The notes under the pieces: model-generated
What the model was told of the DNA's origin: nothing
What the model saw: the letters and a program-made list of their open reading frames with translations, nothing else
Databases searched by the model: none
Assembly (NCBI GenBank): GCA_050248715.1
Contig: JBFWRV010000019.1
Location: 27,081-91,080, forward strand
Length of the DNA stretch: 64,000 nucleotides
Origin: AWTP1-13 sp050248715
GTDB lineage: Bacteria > Pseudomonadota > Alphaproteobacteria > Rhizobiales > Hyphomicrobiaceae
Direction of reading: 5' to 3'
Translations under genes and position numbers: made by a program
In this document: one piece after another, positions 1 to 8,647 of the stretch
Numbering within the stretch: the stretch's first letter is position 1
Layout of the letters: every line of letters starts with the position of its first letter

Positions 1-453
1 GCCCTGGTGCCTTGCACGCCGTCGGGCTGCCTGATCCTCGCCAAGACCGTGCGGCCGGAGCTGGCGGGCCTCGAGGCCGTGGTCATCGGCCGCTCCAACA
101 TCGTCGGCAAGCCGATGGCGCAGCTGCTGCTGGCCGAAAGCTGCACGGTGACGATCGCCCACTCGCGCACCCGCAATCTGCCTGACGTCGTCCGCCGCGC
201 CGACCTTGTGGTGGCGGCCGTCGGACGTGCCGAGATGGTGAAAGGTGGCTGGATCAAGCCGGGCGCCATCGTCATCGACGTCGGCATCCAGCGCGTTGCC
301 ACGCCTGACGGCAAGGGCCGGCTGGTCGGCGACGTGGCTTTCGAGGAGGTCGCCCGGGTCGCCGGCGCGATAACGCCGGTGCCGGGCGGGGTCGGGCCCA
401 TGACGGTCGCCTGCCTGCTCAAGAACACGCTGGAGGCGGCGAGCAGGGCGTAG
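1..453 (+). CDS. folD: Methylenetetrahydrofolate dehydrogenase/cyclohydrolase, C-terminal part
   Basis: This is the 3' half of a bifunctional FolD, which interconverts 5,10-methylene-THF and 10-formyl-THF in cytosolic one-carbon metabolism. The frame is open from base 1, so the start lies upstream of the window. Visible signatures are PCTPSG near the left edge, the NAD(P)-binding stretch VVIGRSNIVGKPMAQLL, and the C-terminal PVPGGVGPMTVACL followed by an NTLEAA-like end. All are diagnostic of the family. The visible part is about half of the usual length of roughly 290 residues and shows no damage. Its upstream neighbour is not visible. Confidence 0.97.
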   Translation, partial: ALVPCTPSGCLILAKTVRPELAGLEAVVIGRSNIVGKPMAQLLLAESCTVTIAHSRTRNLPDVVRRADLVVAAVGRAEMVKGGWIKPGAIVIDVGIQRVATPDGKGRLVGDVAFEEVARVAGAITPVPGGVGPMTVACLLKNTLEAASRA

Positions 454-837
454 GCTGGGTCGGGCCTTGGCGCTGACGCGACACGGCGCACGTGGCCGAG
501 GGACCGCGCCTTCAAGCCGTGCTTCGACCCTCGGAACACGTCCGAGGGCAGGCAGGCTCAGCACGGGGCCTGGAGCGGGTCCAGCACGGGGTTGGAGTAG
601 GCTCGGCGCGGTGCCGCGAGCAGGCTCACGGCGTGAAGCACACACACGTCTTCGTCCTGAGCTTGTCGAAGGACGGGCTATCCGCACCTGAGCCGTGCTT
701 CGACCCTCGGAACAAGTCCGAGGGCAGGCAAGCTCAGCACGGGGTTGGAGCGGACCCAGCACTGGATCTGGGGCAGGCTCGGCGCGGGGACGCTGGCTCG
801 GGTCGTGGTGTGTGACCCGGAGGGTCCGACACCTCGA
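454..837. repeat. Intergenic region with family A palindromic repeats (short and long forms)
   Basis: No convincing gene is present. Two long-form family A palindromes lie at about 517-568 and 692-742. In these the outer arms (CTTCGA ... GCTCAG) enclose an inner hairpin CCTCGGA-ACA-GTCCGAGG. A short form (CCTGAGCTTGTCGAAGGACGG) lies at about 655-675. The same elements recur in at least six other intergenic regions of the window. The short reading frames crossing this stretch have repeat-derived, arginine-rich composition and no ribosome binding site. Confidence 0.85.
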
Positions 838-1137
838 TCAGCCGTCGTAGCCCTCGATGATGATGAACTCGGCGGTGCTGGCTTCGTCGCGAATCTTGGC
901 GGCCGCCTGATACTCGGGCGAATCGTGGCACGCCTTGGCGGCGGCGTAGCTGTCGAACTCGATCACGACGTGACGGCAGCCCGCGAGCTGGCCCCTCGCC
1001 ACCTCGCACTCGCCGTTGCGTACGAGGAAGCGCGCCCCGTACTTCTTCAGCGGCGCGGCGTTGGCGGCCACGTAGTCCTTGTAGCGCTCCGGGTTCGTGA
1101 TGTTCACGTGCGCGATCCAGTAGCCCTTTTTGGGCAT
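838..1137 (-). CDS. DUF1330 family small protein
   Basis: A 99-residue cytosolic protein of the DUF1330 family (ferredoxin-like alpha/beta barrel, dimeric), whose biochemical role is unknown. It starts MPKKGYWIAHVNI, continues with PERYKDYVAANAAPLKKYGARFLVR, and has the family hallmark HVVIEFDSYAAAKACHDSPEYQAA before an IIIEGYDG end. The length is typical. It lies 32 bp downstream of the TRAP large permease gene on the same strand, so it may be co-transcribed with the transporter. A link to the transported substrate is inference only. Confidence 0.9.
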   Translation of the reverse strand: MPKKGYWIAHVNITNPERYKDYVAANAAPLKKYGARFLVRNGECEVARGQLAGCRHVVIEFDSYAAAKACHDSPEYQAAAKIRDEASTAEFIIIEGYDG

Positions 1138-1169
1138 TGGCGTCCTCCGGTGCTCGGGTCGAGTTGTCG

Positions 1170-2486
1170 TCAGCTTAGCAGGCGCACGAGCCACAACGCG
1201 AGGCCCGGGAAGAGAATGACGAGCGCGAGGCGGACGATGTCGGTGGCGATGAACGGCAAGACGCCCCGGTAGGTCGAGACGATCGGGACCGTTTTGGCGA
1301 TCGAGCTGATGACGAAGACGTTGAGGCCGATCGGCGGCGCGGTCAGGCCGATGCCCACTACGATCAGCACGAGAATGCCGAACCAGATCGCCACCTCGTC
1401 GGAGGGCATGCCGAAGTCGAGCGCCTGAATGATGGGGAAGAAGACGGGCAGGGTGAGCAGGATCATGGCGAGTTCGTCCATGACGGCGCCGAGCAGGATG
1501 TAGAAGAGCATCAGCGAGATCATGATCACATAGGGCGGCAGGCCCGAATGGCCCACGATGTCGGCCGCCATCTCCGGCAGCTTCGACAGCGCCAGGAACG
1601 CGTCGAACACCTCCGAGCCGAGCAGGATGATGAAGATCATGGCTGAGGTCTCGGCGGTCTGCTTGAGGCTTTCCAGGATGCCGCGCAGACCGAGCGTGCC
1701 CTGGGCGACGCCGACGACGAGCATGGCGATGGCGCCGAAGGCGGCGCCCTCCGTCGGCGTAAAGACCCCGCCGTAGATGCCGCCGATGACGGTTACGGCA
1801 ACGAGCAAAACCGGCCAGACGTTGAGGAGAGCCTTGCGCCGGTCTGCGACCTCGACCACGGCGGGGGGCGCAACCTCGGGCCGCCGGCGCACGGTCCAGG
1901 CGATGGCGAGCGTGTAGAACAGCGCAGCCATCAACCCAGGCACGAACGCGGCCTGGAACAGCTTGGCGATGTTCTGCTCGGTGGTGATGGCATACACCAC
2001 CAGGATGATGGACGGCGGAATGAGGATGCCGAGCGTGCCGCCCACGGCGATCGTGCCAGTGGCGAAGCCGCCGTCGTATTTGTAGCGCTGCAGCTCGGGC
2101 AGCGCCGCCCGGCCGAAGGTCGCCGTGGTTGCCACCGACGAGCCGCAGATGGCGCCGAACGCCGTGCAAGCCCAGATCACCGCCATCGCCAGCCCGCCGC
2201 GCATGCGTCCCGTGAGGGTCTCGGCGGCGCGGAAGAGCGCGGTGGAGATGCCCGCGCGCTCGGCCAGCGCCCCCATCAGGATGAACAGCGGGATGACGGA
2301 GAGCGTGTAATTGGCGAACTGATAGTAGGGGTTGGTCTTCATGTAGGCGAAGAGCGCCGGCCAGCTCGAGAGATGGATGTAGCCGATCGAGCCGACGACG
2401 AGCATGGAGAGACCGACCGGCATGCGCACGGCGATGAGCGCCAGCATGACAGCGAAGCCGAGAGCAGCGATGGCGACACCACTCAT
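1170..2486 (-). CDS. dctM: TRAP transporter large permease, DctM type
   Basis: A 438-residue, very hydrophobic inner-membrane protein: the large transmembrane subunit of a tripartite ATP-independent periplasmic transporter, which imports an organic acid or related solute with sodium or proton coupling. Around twelve membrane segments are evident. Family features include the PVGLSMLVVGSIGY start region, the GAICGSSVATTATFG stretch and GTLGILIPPSIILVVYA. The start chosen is the ATG at 2486, which overlaps the dctQ stop (ATGA arrangement). A longer open frame upstream runs through dctQ out of frame and is not coding. The substrate cannot be told from this subunit. Confidence 0.95.
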   Translation of the reverse strand: MSGVAIAALGFAVMLALIAVRMPVGLSMLVVGSIGYIHLSSWPALFAYMKTNPYYQFANYTLSVIPLFILMGALAERAGISTALFRAAETLTGRMRGGLAMAVIWACTAFGAICGSSVATTATFGRAALPELQRYKYDGGFATGTIAVGGTLGILIPPSIILVVYAITTEQNIAKLFQAAFVPGLMAALFYTLAIAWTVRRRPEVAPPAVVEVADRRKALLNVWPVLLVAVTVIGGIYGGVFTPTEGAAFGAIAMLVVGVAQGTLGLRGILESLKQTAETSAMIFIILLGSEVFDAFLALSKLPEMAADIVGHSGLPPYVIMISLMLFYILLGAVMDELAMILLTLPVFFPIIQALDFGMPSDEVAIWFGILVLIVVGIGLTAPPIGLNVFVISSIAKTVPIVSTYRGVLPFIATDIVRLALVILFPGLALWLVRLLS

Positions 2487-3025
2487 GTGCCCCTCCCCAA
2501 GCGGGCGGCGGCCGTGGCAAGCGCCGTGGCGGCAAGCACGAACGTCAGGGCGGCACAGATGGCGAGAGCGGGCCAGACGATGAGCTGCAGCAGCATGGTG
2601 GTCTGCCCGCTGCGGTAATGCTCGACCGCGCCCGTCGCCAGACAGACGCCGACGAATGTCATCATGGCCGCGTAGACGACGTCCCACACCGCGTCGATGC
2701 GGGCGTTGGCAGGTTTCGAGAGCCTGGTGGTGAAGGTGTCGACGAAGATGTTGCCGCGCCGCGCCTGACAGTAGGACAGGAAGCTGAAGATGGAGACGGC
2801 AGTCCCCATCTGCACCAGCTCGAAATCCCCCGGTATCGGCCCGAGCCACGGGAACGCGCGTCCCAGCGCCGTGCCGCTGAGCCAGCGACCAGTGACGCTG
2901 ACGACGACCAGCGTGGCGACGGCGAGCGACAATATTCCACCGATGAGCGCAATGGCGCCCGTCACGCGCTCCACAAGCAGCGGCCGCGGCACCGGCTGCA
3001 CCGCGAAGCTGGCGTCGCTCATCAT
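2483..3025 (-). CDS. dctQ: TRAP transporter small permease, DctQ type
   Basis: A 180-residue protein with four hydrophobic segments (about residues 23-47, 77-95, 115-135 and 148-172), the layout of DctQ small permeases that help assemble the TRAP membrane complex. The sequence WLGPIPGDFELVQMGTAVSIF followed by LSYCQARRGNIFVDTFT is the most conserved DctQ stretch. It overlaps dctM by 4 bp, so translation is probably coupled. Two adjacent ATG codons (3025 and 3022) could serve as start. Confidence 0.93.
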   Translation of the reverse strand: MMSDASFAVQPVPRPLLVERVTGAIALIGGILSLAVATLVVVSVTGRWLSGTALGRAFPWLGPIPGDFELVQMGTAVSIFSFLSYCQARRGNIFVDTFTTRLSKPANARIDAVWDVVYAAMMTFVGVCLATGAVEHYRSGQTTMLLQLIVWPALAICAALTFVLAATALATAAARLGRGT

Positions 3026-3166
3026 CTCCTCCCCGGACTCGGGCGCCGCGACACGCGGTTGGGCCGGGATGACCGCGCCCGTCTTGTCAGAGGGTCGGCC
3101 GCCCGGATTGAAAACAGCGTGGCGGCAATCTCCTTCTCAGCATGAGCAGTCAACAGACGATACCGC

Positions 3167-3196
3167 GCTGAACCGGGCTTGTCCCGGGCATTCAGC
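3167..3196 (-). terminator. Imperfect hairpin between dctP and dctQ
   Basis: The segment GCTGAA-CCGGG-CTTGT-CCCGG-GCAT-TCAGC can form a hairpin with a 5-bp GC core and a further five paired bases outside a small bulge. It lies in the 265-bp gap after dctP on the transcribed strand. No U-tract follows. It could protect the 3' end of dctP mRNA or attenuate read-through into dctQM, which would give excess binding protein. This role is inference from position. Confidence 0.4.
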
Positions 3197-3290
3197 GATC
3201 GGCAGACTGCGGAGCAGAATGCGATTGAAATCAAGAAATCCGCTTCACCACTCGGCAGACGGCGACGACGCGGACTTCTCGATCGTAACG

Positions 3291-4337
3291 CTAGGCCTTG
3301 TCGTGTTTCGCGACCAGCGCCTTGGCCTGCTCGATGAGCTTGCCCCCGTCGAGGCCCTTGTCCTTCATCTGCGCGACCCACGCGTCGACCACAGGCTGGG
3401 TGGCCTTGATCCACTTGGCCTTCTCATCCTCGGAAATGGTGTTCAGCGTGTTGCCGCGCTTCTTGACCATGTCAAGGACGATTGCGCCGGCGCTATCCCA
3501 CATGTTGCCCGCGAGCTCCGCGAACTTCATGCCGGAGTTCTTGTCGATGATCTCCTTGAGGTCCGCCGGCAGGCTCTCGAACTTCGCCTTGTTCATGGCG
3601 AGGAAGAAGCTGGCCGTGTAGAGCGTAGGCGAGCCCGGAATCTCCGTGTGATTCTTGACGAGCTCCTGAAGCTTGATGGCGGGCACCACCTCCCAGGGCA
3701 CGACGCAGCCGTCGATGACGCGCTGCGCGAGGCTCTCGGGCACCTGCGGGATCGGCATGGGCACGGCGGTGGCGCCCAGCGCCTTGAGCGCCTCGCCCGC
3801 CAACCGCGTCGGCGAGCGCAGCTTGAGGCCCTTCAGGTCGTCCATGGTCTTGACCGGCTTGGTCGCATGGATGAGGCCATGATCGTGCGACCAGTAGCTC
3901 AGGAGCTTGATGTCGGCGGTCTCCTTGGCGAGATTGGCGTTCGCATACTCCTGCGAGGCGCGCGCGTTGACGATGCCCCGCCGCGCCGCGATGAAGGGTA
4001 GCTCGAACGCCTCGGTCGACGGGAACCGTCCCGCAGTCGATCCCGGCAGCGTCCAGACGATATCGACCACGCCGTCGCGGGCCTGATCGTAGAGCTGCGG
4101 CGGGGTGCCGCCGAGCTGCATCGACGGAAAGATGTCGATCTTGATCCTTCCCCCGGAATCCTGCTCCACGATCTTGGCCCACGGCGCCAGCATCTTGGCG
4201 TGACCGTTGGATACCGGGGGCAGAAAATGGTGCAGCTTCAAGGTCACCTGTGCCTGGGCGAGCGCCGGCCGGGCAATGGCCGGTGCGGCGACGGCACCGC
4301 CTGCGGCGCCCAGGAACTTGCGCCGGGAAATCGTCAT
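3291..4337 (-). CDS. dctP: TRAP transporter substrate-binding protein, DctP type
   Basis: A 348-residue periplasmic binding protein that captures the substrate for the DctQM permease. The N-terminus has a twin-arginine signal (SRRKFLGAAGGAVAAPAIA, residues 4-22) and a likely cleavage after ALAQA. The mature part starts VTLKLHHFLPP, as in DctP proteins, and contains the conserved LKGLKLRSPTRLAGEALKALG and VPMPIPQVPESLAQRVIDG stretches, which carry the substrate-contacting arginine region. Family members with this look often bind aromatic or monocarboxylic acids, but the ligand is not determinable here. It is read first in the transporter cluster. Confidence 0.95.
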   Translation of the reverse strand: MTISRRKFLGAAGGAVAAPAIARPALAQAQVTLKLHHFLPPVSNGHAKMLAPWAKIVEQDSGGRIKIDIFPSMQLGGTPPQLYDQARDGVVDIVWTLPGSTAGRFPSTEAFELPFIAARRGIVNARASQEYANANLAKETADIKLLSYWSHDHGLIHATKPVKTMDDLKGLKLRSPTRLAGEALKALGATAVPMPIPQVPESLAQRVIDGCVVPWEVVPAIKLQELVKNHTEIPGSPTLYTASFFLAMNKAKFESLPADLKEIIDKNSGMKFAELAGNMWDSAGAIVLDMVKKRGNTLNTISEDEKAKWIKATQPVVDAWVAQMKDKGLDGGKLIEQAKALVAKHDKA

Positions 4338-4457
4338 GCGTTCTCCTCCCTGAGATTGCGTGCGAATTTTTTACGTCGTGAGCCGAGCCCGAAACCAGCA
4401 GATGCTTGCCCGCCCCGGACCGTCGGGTCGCATGTCTTTTCCTATCCCATCTGACGG

Positions 4458-4469
4458 TTTGCATGCAAA
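4458..4469. promoter_or_regulatory. Perfect palindrome in the divergent dctP / hydroxylase promoter region
   Basis: TTTGCATGCAAA is a perfect 12-bp palindrome, with near-symmetric flanks (GG ... ACC), in the 223-bp region between the divergently transcribed TRAP and molybdenum-hydroxylase clusters. Symmetry and position suit an operator for a dimeric regulator controlling both clusters. No regulator gene is adjacent, and no clear -35/-10 pair was identified. Confidence 0.4.
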
Positions 4470-4560
4470 ACCTTCTGATCCGAGTCGCCCGGCAGGGATT
4501 GGCGGGAGACGGATAGCTGTGCCATGCTGCAATCGCACAAACCTTAGGGAGACACGCTAA

Positions 4561-5421
4561 ATGCGCTACGAAGCGCCGAGTTCGCTCGACCAGGCGGTCG
4601 CGCTGCTTGCCCAGGAGAGTGGCGAGGCGCGGGTTCTGGCCGGCGGCACCGATCTATTGGTGCAGATGAGGACGGATCTGGTCGACCCAATTTTGCTGGT
4701 CGACATCAAGGGCATCGCCGAAACCCGGCAGATCAAGGAGGAGGCCGGCGGCTTTCGCATCGGCGCGGCCGTCACGGGTGCCGAGCTCAAGGAGCACGCG
4801 AAGCTCAAGTCGACCTGGCCCGGCCTGGTGGAGGCCGCCAACCTGATCGGCTCGACGCAGGTCCAGGGCCGCGCCACCATGGGCGGCAACCTCTGCAACG
4901 GCTCGCCGGCCGCCGACAGCGTGCCGGCGCTCATCGCCGCCGGGGCCAAGGCCAGCATCGTCGGGCCGAAGGGCCGGCGCGACCTCCCGGTCGAGGATGT
5001 GATGCTCGCCCCGCGGAAGCTGGCCCTAACCAAGGGCGAGATCATCGCCTCGTTCCTGCTGCCCGCCAAGCCCAAGGGCGCCGGTGATGCCTACCTGCGC
5101 TTCATTCCGCGCACGGAGATGGACATCGCGGTCGTCGGCTGCGGCGTGTGCCTCACCGTCGACTCCGGCGGCAAGTGCACGGCGGCGCGCGTGAGCCTCG
5201 GCGCGGTCGCGGCACGCCCACTGCTCGTCGAGCCGGCTGCCGCCGCGCTGATCGGCACCAAGATCGATGACGCCGCCCTGAAGAAGCTCGATGCCGCCGC
5301 GCAGGCCGCCTGCAAGCCCATCGACGACAAGCGCGGCACCAAGGAATACCGCATCAAGGTCGCGGGGGTTCTTGCCCGACGCGCGACGCTGATCGCACTC
5401 GAAAGGGCAAGGAAGGGCTGA
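4561..5421 (+). CDS. Molybdenum hydroxylase FAD-binding subunit (CoxM/XDH-B type)
   Basis: A 286-residue medium subunit that carries FAD and passes electrons between the iron-sulfur subunit and the acceptor. It begins MRYEAPSSLDQAVALLAQ. The FAD-binding motifs are VLAGGTDLLVQMR (about residues 27-39) and the TMGGNLCNGSPAADS segment (about 106-120). The C-terminal domain contains the typical EYRIKVAGVLARRA. It is followed after 2 bp by the 2Fe-2S subunit gene, the usual M-S-L order. The start is an ATG preceded by AGGGAGA. Confidence 0.95.
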   Translation: MRYEAPSSLDQAVALLAQESGEARVLAGGTDLLVQMRTDLVDPILLVDIKGIAETRQIKEEAGGFRIGAAVTGAELKEHAKLKSTWPGLVEAANLIGSTQVQGRATMGGNLCNGSPAADSVPALIAAGAKASIVGPKGRRDLPVEDVMLAPRKLALTKGEIIASFLLPAKPKGAGDAYLRFIPRTEMDIAVVGCGVCLTVDSGGKCTAARVSLGAVAARPLLVEPAAAALIGTKIDDAALKKLDAAAQAACKPIDDKRGTKEYRIKVAGVLARRATLIALERARKG

Positions 5422-5423
5422 CG

Positions 5424-5900
5424 ATGGCAAAACATCACGTAACCGCAACGGTCAACGGCGACGAGGTCGAGTTCCTGTGCGAGACGCACGAAACGCTGCT
5501 TGACGCGCTGCGCGATCAGCTCGGGCTGACCGGCACCAAGGAGGGCTGCTCCACCGGCGACTGCGGCGCCTGCAGCGTCACCGTCGACGGCAGGCTCGTG
5601 TGCTCCTGCCTGATGCTGGCCGTGGAGGCGCAGGGCAAGTCGATCGGCACCATCGAGGGCGTGGCCCGCGGGGAAGAGCTTCATCCGCTGCAGCGCAAGT
5701 TCCTCGAGCACGCCGCGCTGCAATGCGGCATCTGCACTCCGGGCATCCTGGTCGCGGCCAAGGCGCTGCTGGAAAAGCAGCCCAACCCGACCGAGACCGA
5801 GGTGCGCTACTGGCTGGCCGGCAACCTGTGCCGCTGCACCGGCTATGACAAGATCATTCGCGCGGTCATGGACGCCGCCAGCGAGATGAGAGGAGCCTGA
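5424..5900 (+). CDS. Molybdenum hydroxylase [2Fe-2S] subunit (CoxS type)
   Basis: A 158-residue small subunit with two [2Fe-2S] clusters. The plant-type cluster uses the cysteines of GCSTGDCGAC (C42, C47, C50) plus C60 or C62. The second cluster uses the CGIC and CRC motifs in LQCGICTPG and NLCRCTGYDKII. Spacing and length match CoxS/XdhA-type subunits. It lies 2 bp after the FAD subunit gene and 2 bp before the large subunit gene, so the three form one operon. Confidence 0.96.
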   Translation: MAKHHVTATVNGDEVEFLCETHETLLDALRDQLGLTGTKEGCSTGDCGACSVTVDGRLVCSCLMLAVEAQGKSIGTIEGVARGEELHPLQRKFLEHAALQCGICTPGILVAAKALLEKQPNPTETEVRYWLAGNLCRCTGYDKIIRAVMDAASEMRGA

Positions 5901-5902
5901 CC

Positions 5903-8206
5903 ATGCAGGAAAAGGTCAAAGGTGAGCCCGGTTCGGAGTTCGAATACGTCGGCACGCGCCCGTTGCGCCCCGACGGCGTCGACAAGGTGACGGGGCGCGC
6001 GAAGTTCGGCGCCGACTTGGCGATGGCCGGACAGCTCGTCGGCAAGGTGCTGAGGAGCCCGCATCCGCACGCGCGCATCCGCGGCATCGACACGAGCGCC
6101 GCCGAGAAGCTGGCGGGGGTGAAGGCCGTCGTCACCGGCGCGGACTTCAAGGAGCAGCCCTCCGAATTCATCCCGGCGGGCGAGATGATGATCAACTACA
6201 AGGATGTCGTGCGCAACGTCATGGCGCGCGAGAAGGCGCTCTACGAGGGTCACGCCATCGCCGCCGTCGCGGCGACGAGCGCGGCCATCGCCAAGAAGGC
6301 GCTGGCGCTCATCAAGGTCGACTACGAAGTTCTGCCGCACGTCATCGATGCGGCCGAGGCGATGAAGCCCGGCGCACCGATCCTGCACGAGGACATGTAT
6401 ACGGCAGGCGTGGAGCCGGCGCCCAAGACGCCGTCCAACGTGGCCAAGCGCATCGAGTTCGTGCTGGGCGACGCCGCCGCCGGCTTCAAGCAGGCCGACG
6501 TGATCATCGAGCGCGACTTCCTCACCCAGCCCGTGCACCAGGGCTACATCGAGCCGCACGCCTGCGTCGCCAGCGTGTCGGAGGACGGCCAGGCGGACGT
6601 GTGGGTGTCGACCCAGGGCCACTGGGTCGTGCGCGCGCACTGCGCCCGGCTGCTCGGCTGGGACATCGGCAAGGTGCGCGTGACCGCGGCCGAGATCGGC
6701 GGCGGCTTCGGCGGCAAGACGGTGGTCTATCTCGAGCCGCTGGCGCTGGCGCTCTCCAAGAAGGCGCGCCGCCCCGTCAAGATGGTGATGACGCGCGAGG
6801 AGGTGTTCCGCGCTTCCGGCCCGACCTCGGGCGCGCACGTGCGCGTCAAGATCGGCGCCAGGAAGGACGGGCGCATCGTCGCCGCCGAGGCCGAGCTCAA
6901 GTACCAGGCGGGCGCCTTCGCCGGCTCGCCGGTGCAGCCCGGCTGCATGTGCGCCTATGCCCCCTACGACATCGAGAACGTGAAGGTGGTGGGCTATGAC
7001 GTCGTCACCAACCGGCCAAAGGTGGCGGCCTACCGCGCGCCCGGCGGGCCGATCTCCGAGTTTGCCGTCGAAAGCGTGATCGACGAGATCGCGGGCAAGC
7101 TCGGCATCGACCCGATCGAGCTGCGGCTCAAGAACGCCGCCAAGGAAGGCACCAAGGCCGCCTACGGGCCGAAATTCGGCCCGATCGGCATGGTCGAGAC
7201 GCTGGAGGCGGCCAAGGCGCACGCGCACTGGCGCACGCCGCTCGGCAAGAACCAGGGCCGGGGCGTGGCCTCCGGCTTCTGGTTCAACATCGGCGGCGAG
7301 ACCTCGGTGTCGCTGTCGCTGAACGAGGACGGCACGCTGTCGCTGACGGCAGGTACGCCGGACATCGGCGGCCTCAGGGCGTCGCTCTGCATGATGGCGG
7401 CCGAGGAGCTCAAGGTGCCGCTGGACAAGATCCGCGTGCAGATCGGCGACACCGCGCAGCTCGGCTACAACTTCCTCACCGGCGGCAGCCGCTCCACCTT
7501 CTCGAGCGGCATGGCGACGGTGGAAGCCGCGCGCGACGTCATCAAGGAGGCCTGCAAGCGCGCCGCCAAGCTGTGGGAGCTGCCCGAGGACGCGGTGGAA
7601 TTCAACAACGGCTCGGTGCGTCCGGCCGGCCCCAACGCCGGCAAGCACACGCCGATGACGATGAAGGAGATCGCGGGCATCGCCGGCAAAACCGGCGGGC
7701 CGATCGTGGGCTATGCGCGCATCAACGCGCATGGCGCCGCGCCGAGCCTCGCCACCCACATCTGCGACGTGGAGGTGGATCCCGAGACCGGCAAGGCAAC
7801 GGTGATCCGCTATACCGCGATCCAGGACGCGGGCCGCGCCATCCACCCGAGCTACGTGGAGGGCCAGTACCAGGGCGGCGTCGCCCAGGGCATCGGCTGG
7901 GCGCTCAACGAGGAGTACATCTACGGGGCCGACGGCAAGCTGCAGAACCCCGGCTTCCTCGACTACCGGGTGCCCGTGGCCTCCGACCTGCCGATGATCG
8001 ACACGGTGATCGTGGAGGTGCCGAACCCGCGCCATCCCTACGGGGTGCGCGGCGTCGGCGAGACGCCGATCGTGCCGCCCATGGCAACGGTGGCCAACGC
8101 CATCGCCAACGCCACGGGCGTGCGCTTCACCGAGCTGCCGATGTCGCCGCCCAAGGTGCTGAAGGCGCTCGATGCGGCGCGCGCCGCCGGCACGGCCAAG
8201 ATGTGA
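5903..8206 (+). CDS. Molybdenum hydroxylase large subunit (aldehyde oxidase/xanthine dehydrogenase superfamily)
   Basis: A 767-residue molybdopterin-cytosine-dinucleotide-binding catalytic subunit. Visible family features are the GxGFGGK motif (EIGGGFGGKTVVYLEPLALA), AAYRAPGGPISEFAVE in the active-site region, GSRSTFSSGMATVEAA and the catalytic glutamate in YGVRGVGETP (Glu720). The CO-dehydrogenase form I loop (AYxCSFR) is absent, so this is not a carboxydotrophic CO dehydrogenase. The substrate could be a heterocycle, aldehyde or CoA-activated aromatic and is undetermined. The divergent TRAP transporter may supply it, which is inference. Confidence 0.93.
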   Translation: MQEKVKGEPGSEFEYVGTRPLRPDGVDKVTGRAKFGADLAMAGQLVGKVLRSPHPHARIRGIDTSAAEKLAGVKAVVTGADFKEQPSEFIPAGEMMINYKDVVRNVMAREKALYEGHAIAAVAATSAAIAKKALALIKVDYEVLPHVIDAAEAMKPGAPILHEDMYTAGVEPAPKTPSNVAKRIEFVLGDAAAGFKQADVIIERDFLTQPVHQGYIEPHACVASVSEDGQADVWVSTQGHWVVRAHCARLLGWDIGKVRVTAAEIGGGFGGKTVVYLEPLALALSKKARRPVKMVMTREEVFRASGPTSGAHVRVKIGARKDGRIVAAEAELKYQAGAFAGSPVQPGCMCAYAPYDIENVKVVGYDVVTNRPKVAAYRAPGGPISEFAVESVIDEIAGKLGIDPIELRLKNAAKEGTKAAYGPKFGPIGMVETLEAAKAHAHWRTPLGKNQGRGVASGFWFNIGGETSVSLSLNEDGTLSLTAGTPDIGGLRASLCMMAAEELKVPLDKIRVQIGDTAQLGYNFLTGGSRSTFSSGMATVEAARDVIKEACKRAAKLWELPEDAVEFNNGSVRPAGPNAGKHTPMTMKEIAGIAGKTGGPIVGYARINAHGAAPSLATHICDVEVDPETGKATVIRYTAIQDAGRAIHPSYVEGQYQGGVAQGIGWALNEEYIYGADGKLQNPGFLDYRVPVASDLPMIDTVIVEVPNPRHPYGVRGVGETPIVPPMATVANAIANATGVRFTELPMSPPKVLKALDAARAAGTAKM

Positions 8207-8273
8207 AGTGGAGGCGGGGCGGGATGGCGAGAGCCATGTCGCCCCGCCGTCCTGCCTCGGGATTCTCCGGCCT

Positions 8274-8549
8274 ATGGACCACCGACAGCTCTTTGGCGAC
8301 AGCATCGCCGGCACCCTGATCCGGCTGGTGCTGCTGTCGATCGTGGTGGGCATCATCTTCTCGGCGCTCGACATCACGCCCTACAATCTGGTCGAGCGGC
8401 TGCAACAGCTGATCCGCAACATCGCCGACCTCGGCGCCGACGCGTTCAAATCCGCGTTCGGCTACTTCCTCATCGGCGCGGTGATCGTCTTCCCGATCTG
8501 GTTCGTGGTGCGGCTCATCCGCATGAGCAAGGGCGGTCCCAAGGCGTGA
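8274..8549 (+). CDS. DUF6460-like small membrane protein
   Basis: A 91-residue protein starting MDHRQLFGDSIAGTLIRLVLLS, with two hydrophobic segments (about 13-32 and 63-83) and the intervening DITPYNLVERLQQLIRNIADLG. It resembles the short DUF6460-type integral membrane proteins of alphaproteobacteria, of unknown function. It lies 67 bp after the hydroxylase operon on the same strand. A family name is given from memory of the pattern and could not be searched. Confidence 0.75.
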   Translation: MDHRQLFGDSIAGTLIRLVLLSIVVGIIFSALDITPYNLVERLQQLIRNIADLGADAFKSAFGYFLIGAVIVFPIWFVVRLIRMSKGGPKA

Positions 8550-8647
8550 GGCCGCAGCGCCGGCCGCGGGCTCGACGGGTTCCCTCTCCGCATGCTGGAA
8601 GCATGTCTTCGGCATGAGGGGGTCCTCCGGGCTACCCCCACCCCCGG

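Noticed and set aside
467..815. Small reading frames between folD and the DUF1330 gene
   Set aside because: They are made of family A palindromes and arginine-rich text, and no ribosome binding site precedes them.
838..2535. Extending the DUF1330 protein upstream through dctM to 565 residues
   Set aside because: The added part is an alternative frame of dctM, rich in Arg and His; the DUF1330 domain starts exactly at MPKKGYW.
5903..8206. Carbon monoxide dehydrogenase (CoxL form I)
   Set aside because: The AYxCSFR active-site loop that defines form I is absent; the loop reads AAYRAPGG.
5843..8377. Minus-strand open frame of 844 codons antisense to the molybdenum hydroxylase genes
   Set aside because: It arises from high-GC codon bias opposite genuine genes; the His/Arg/Gly-rich composition matches no family.
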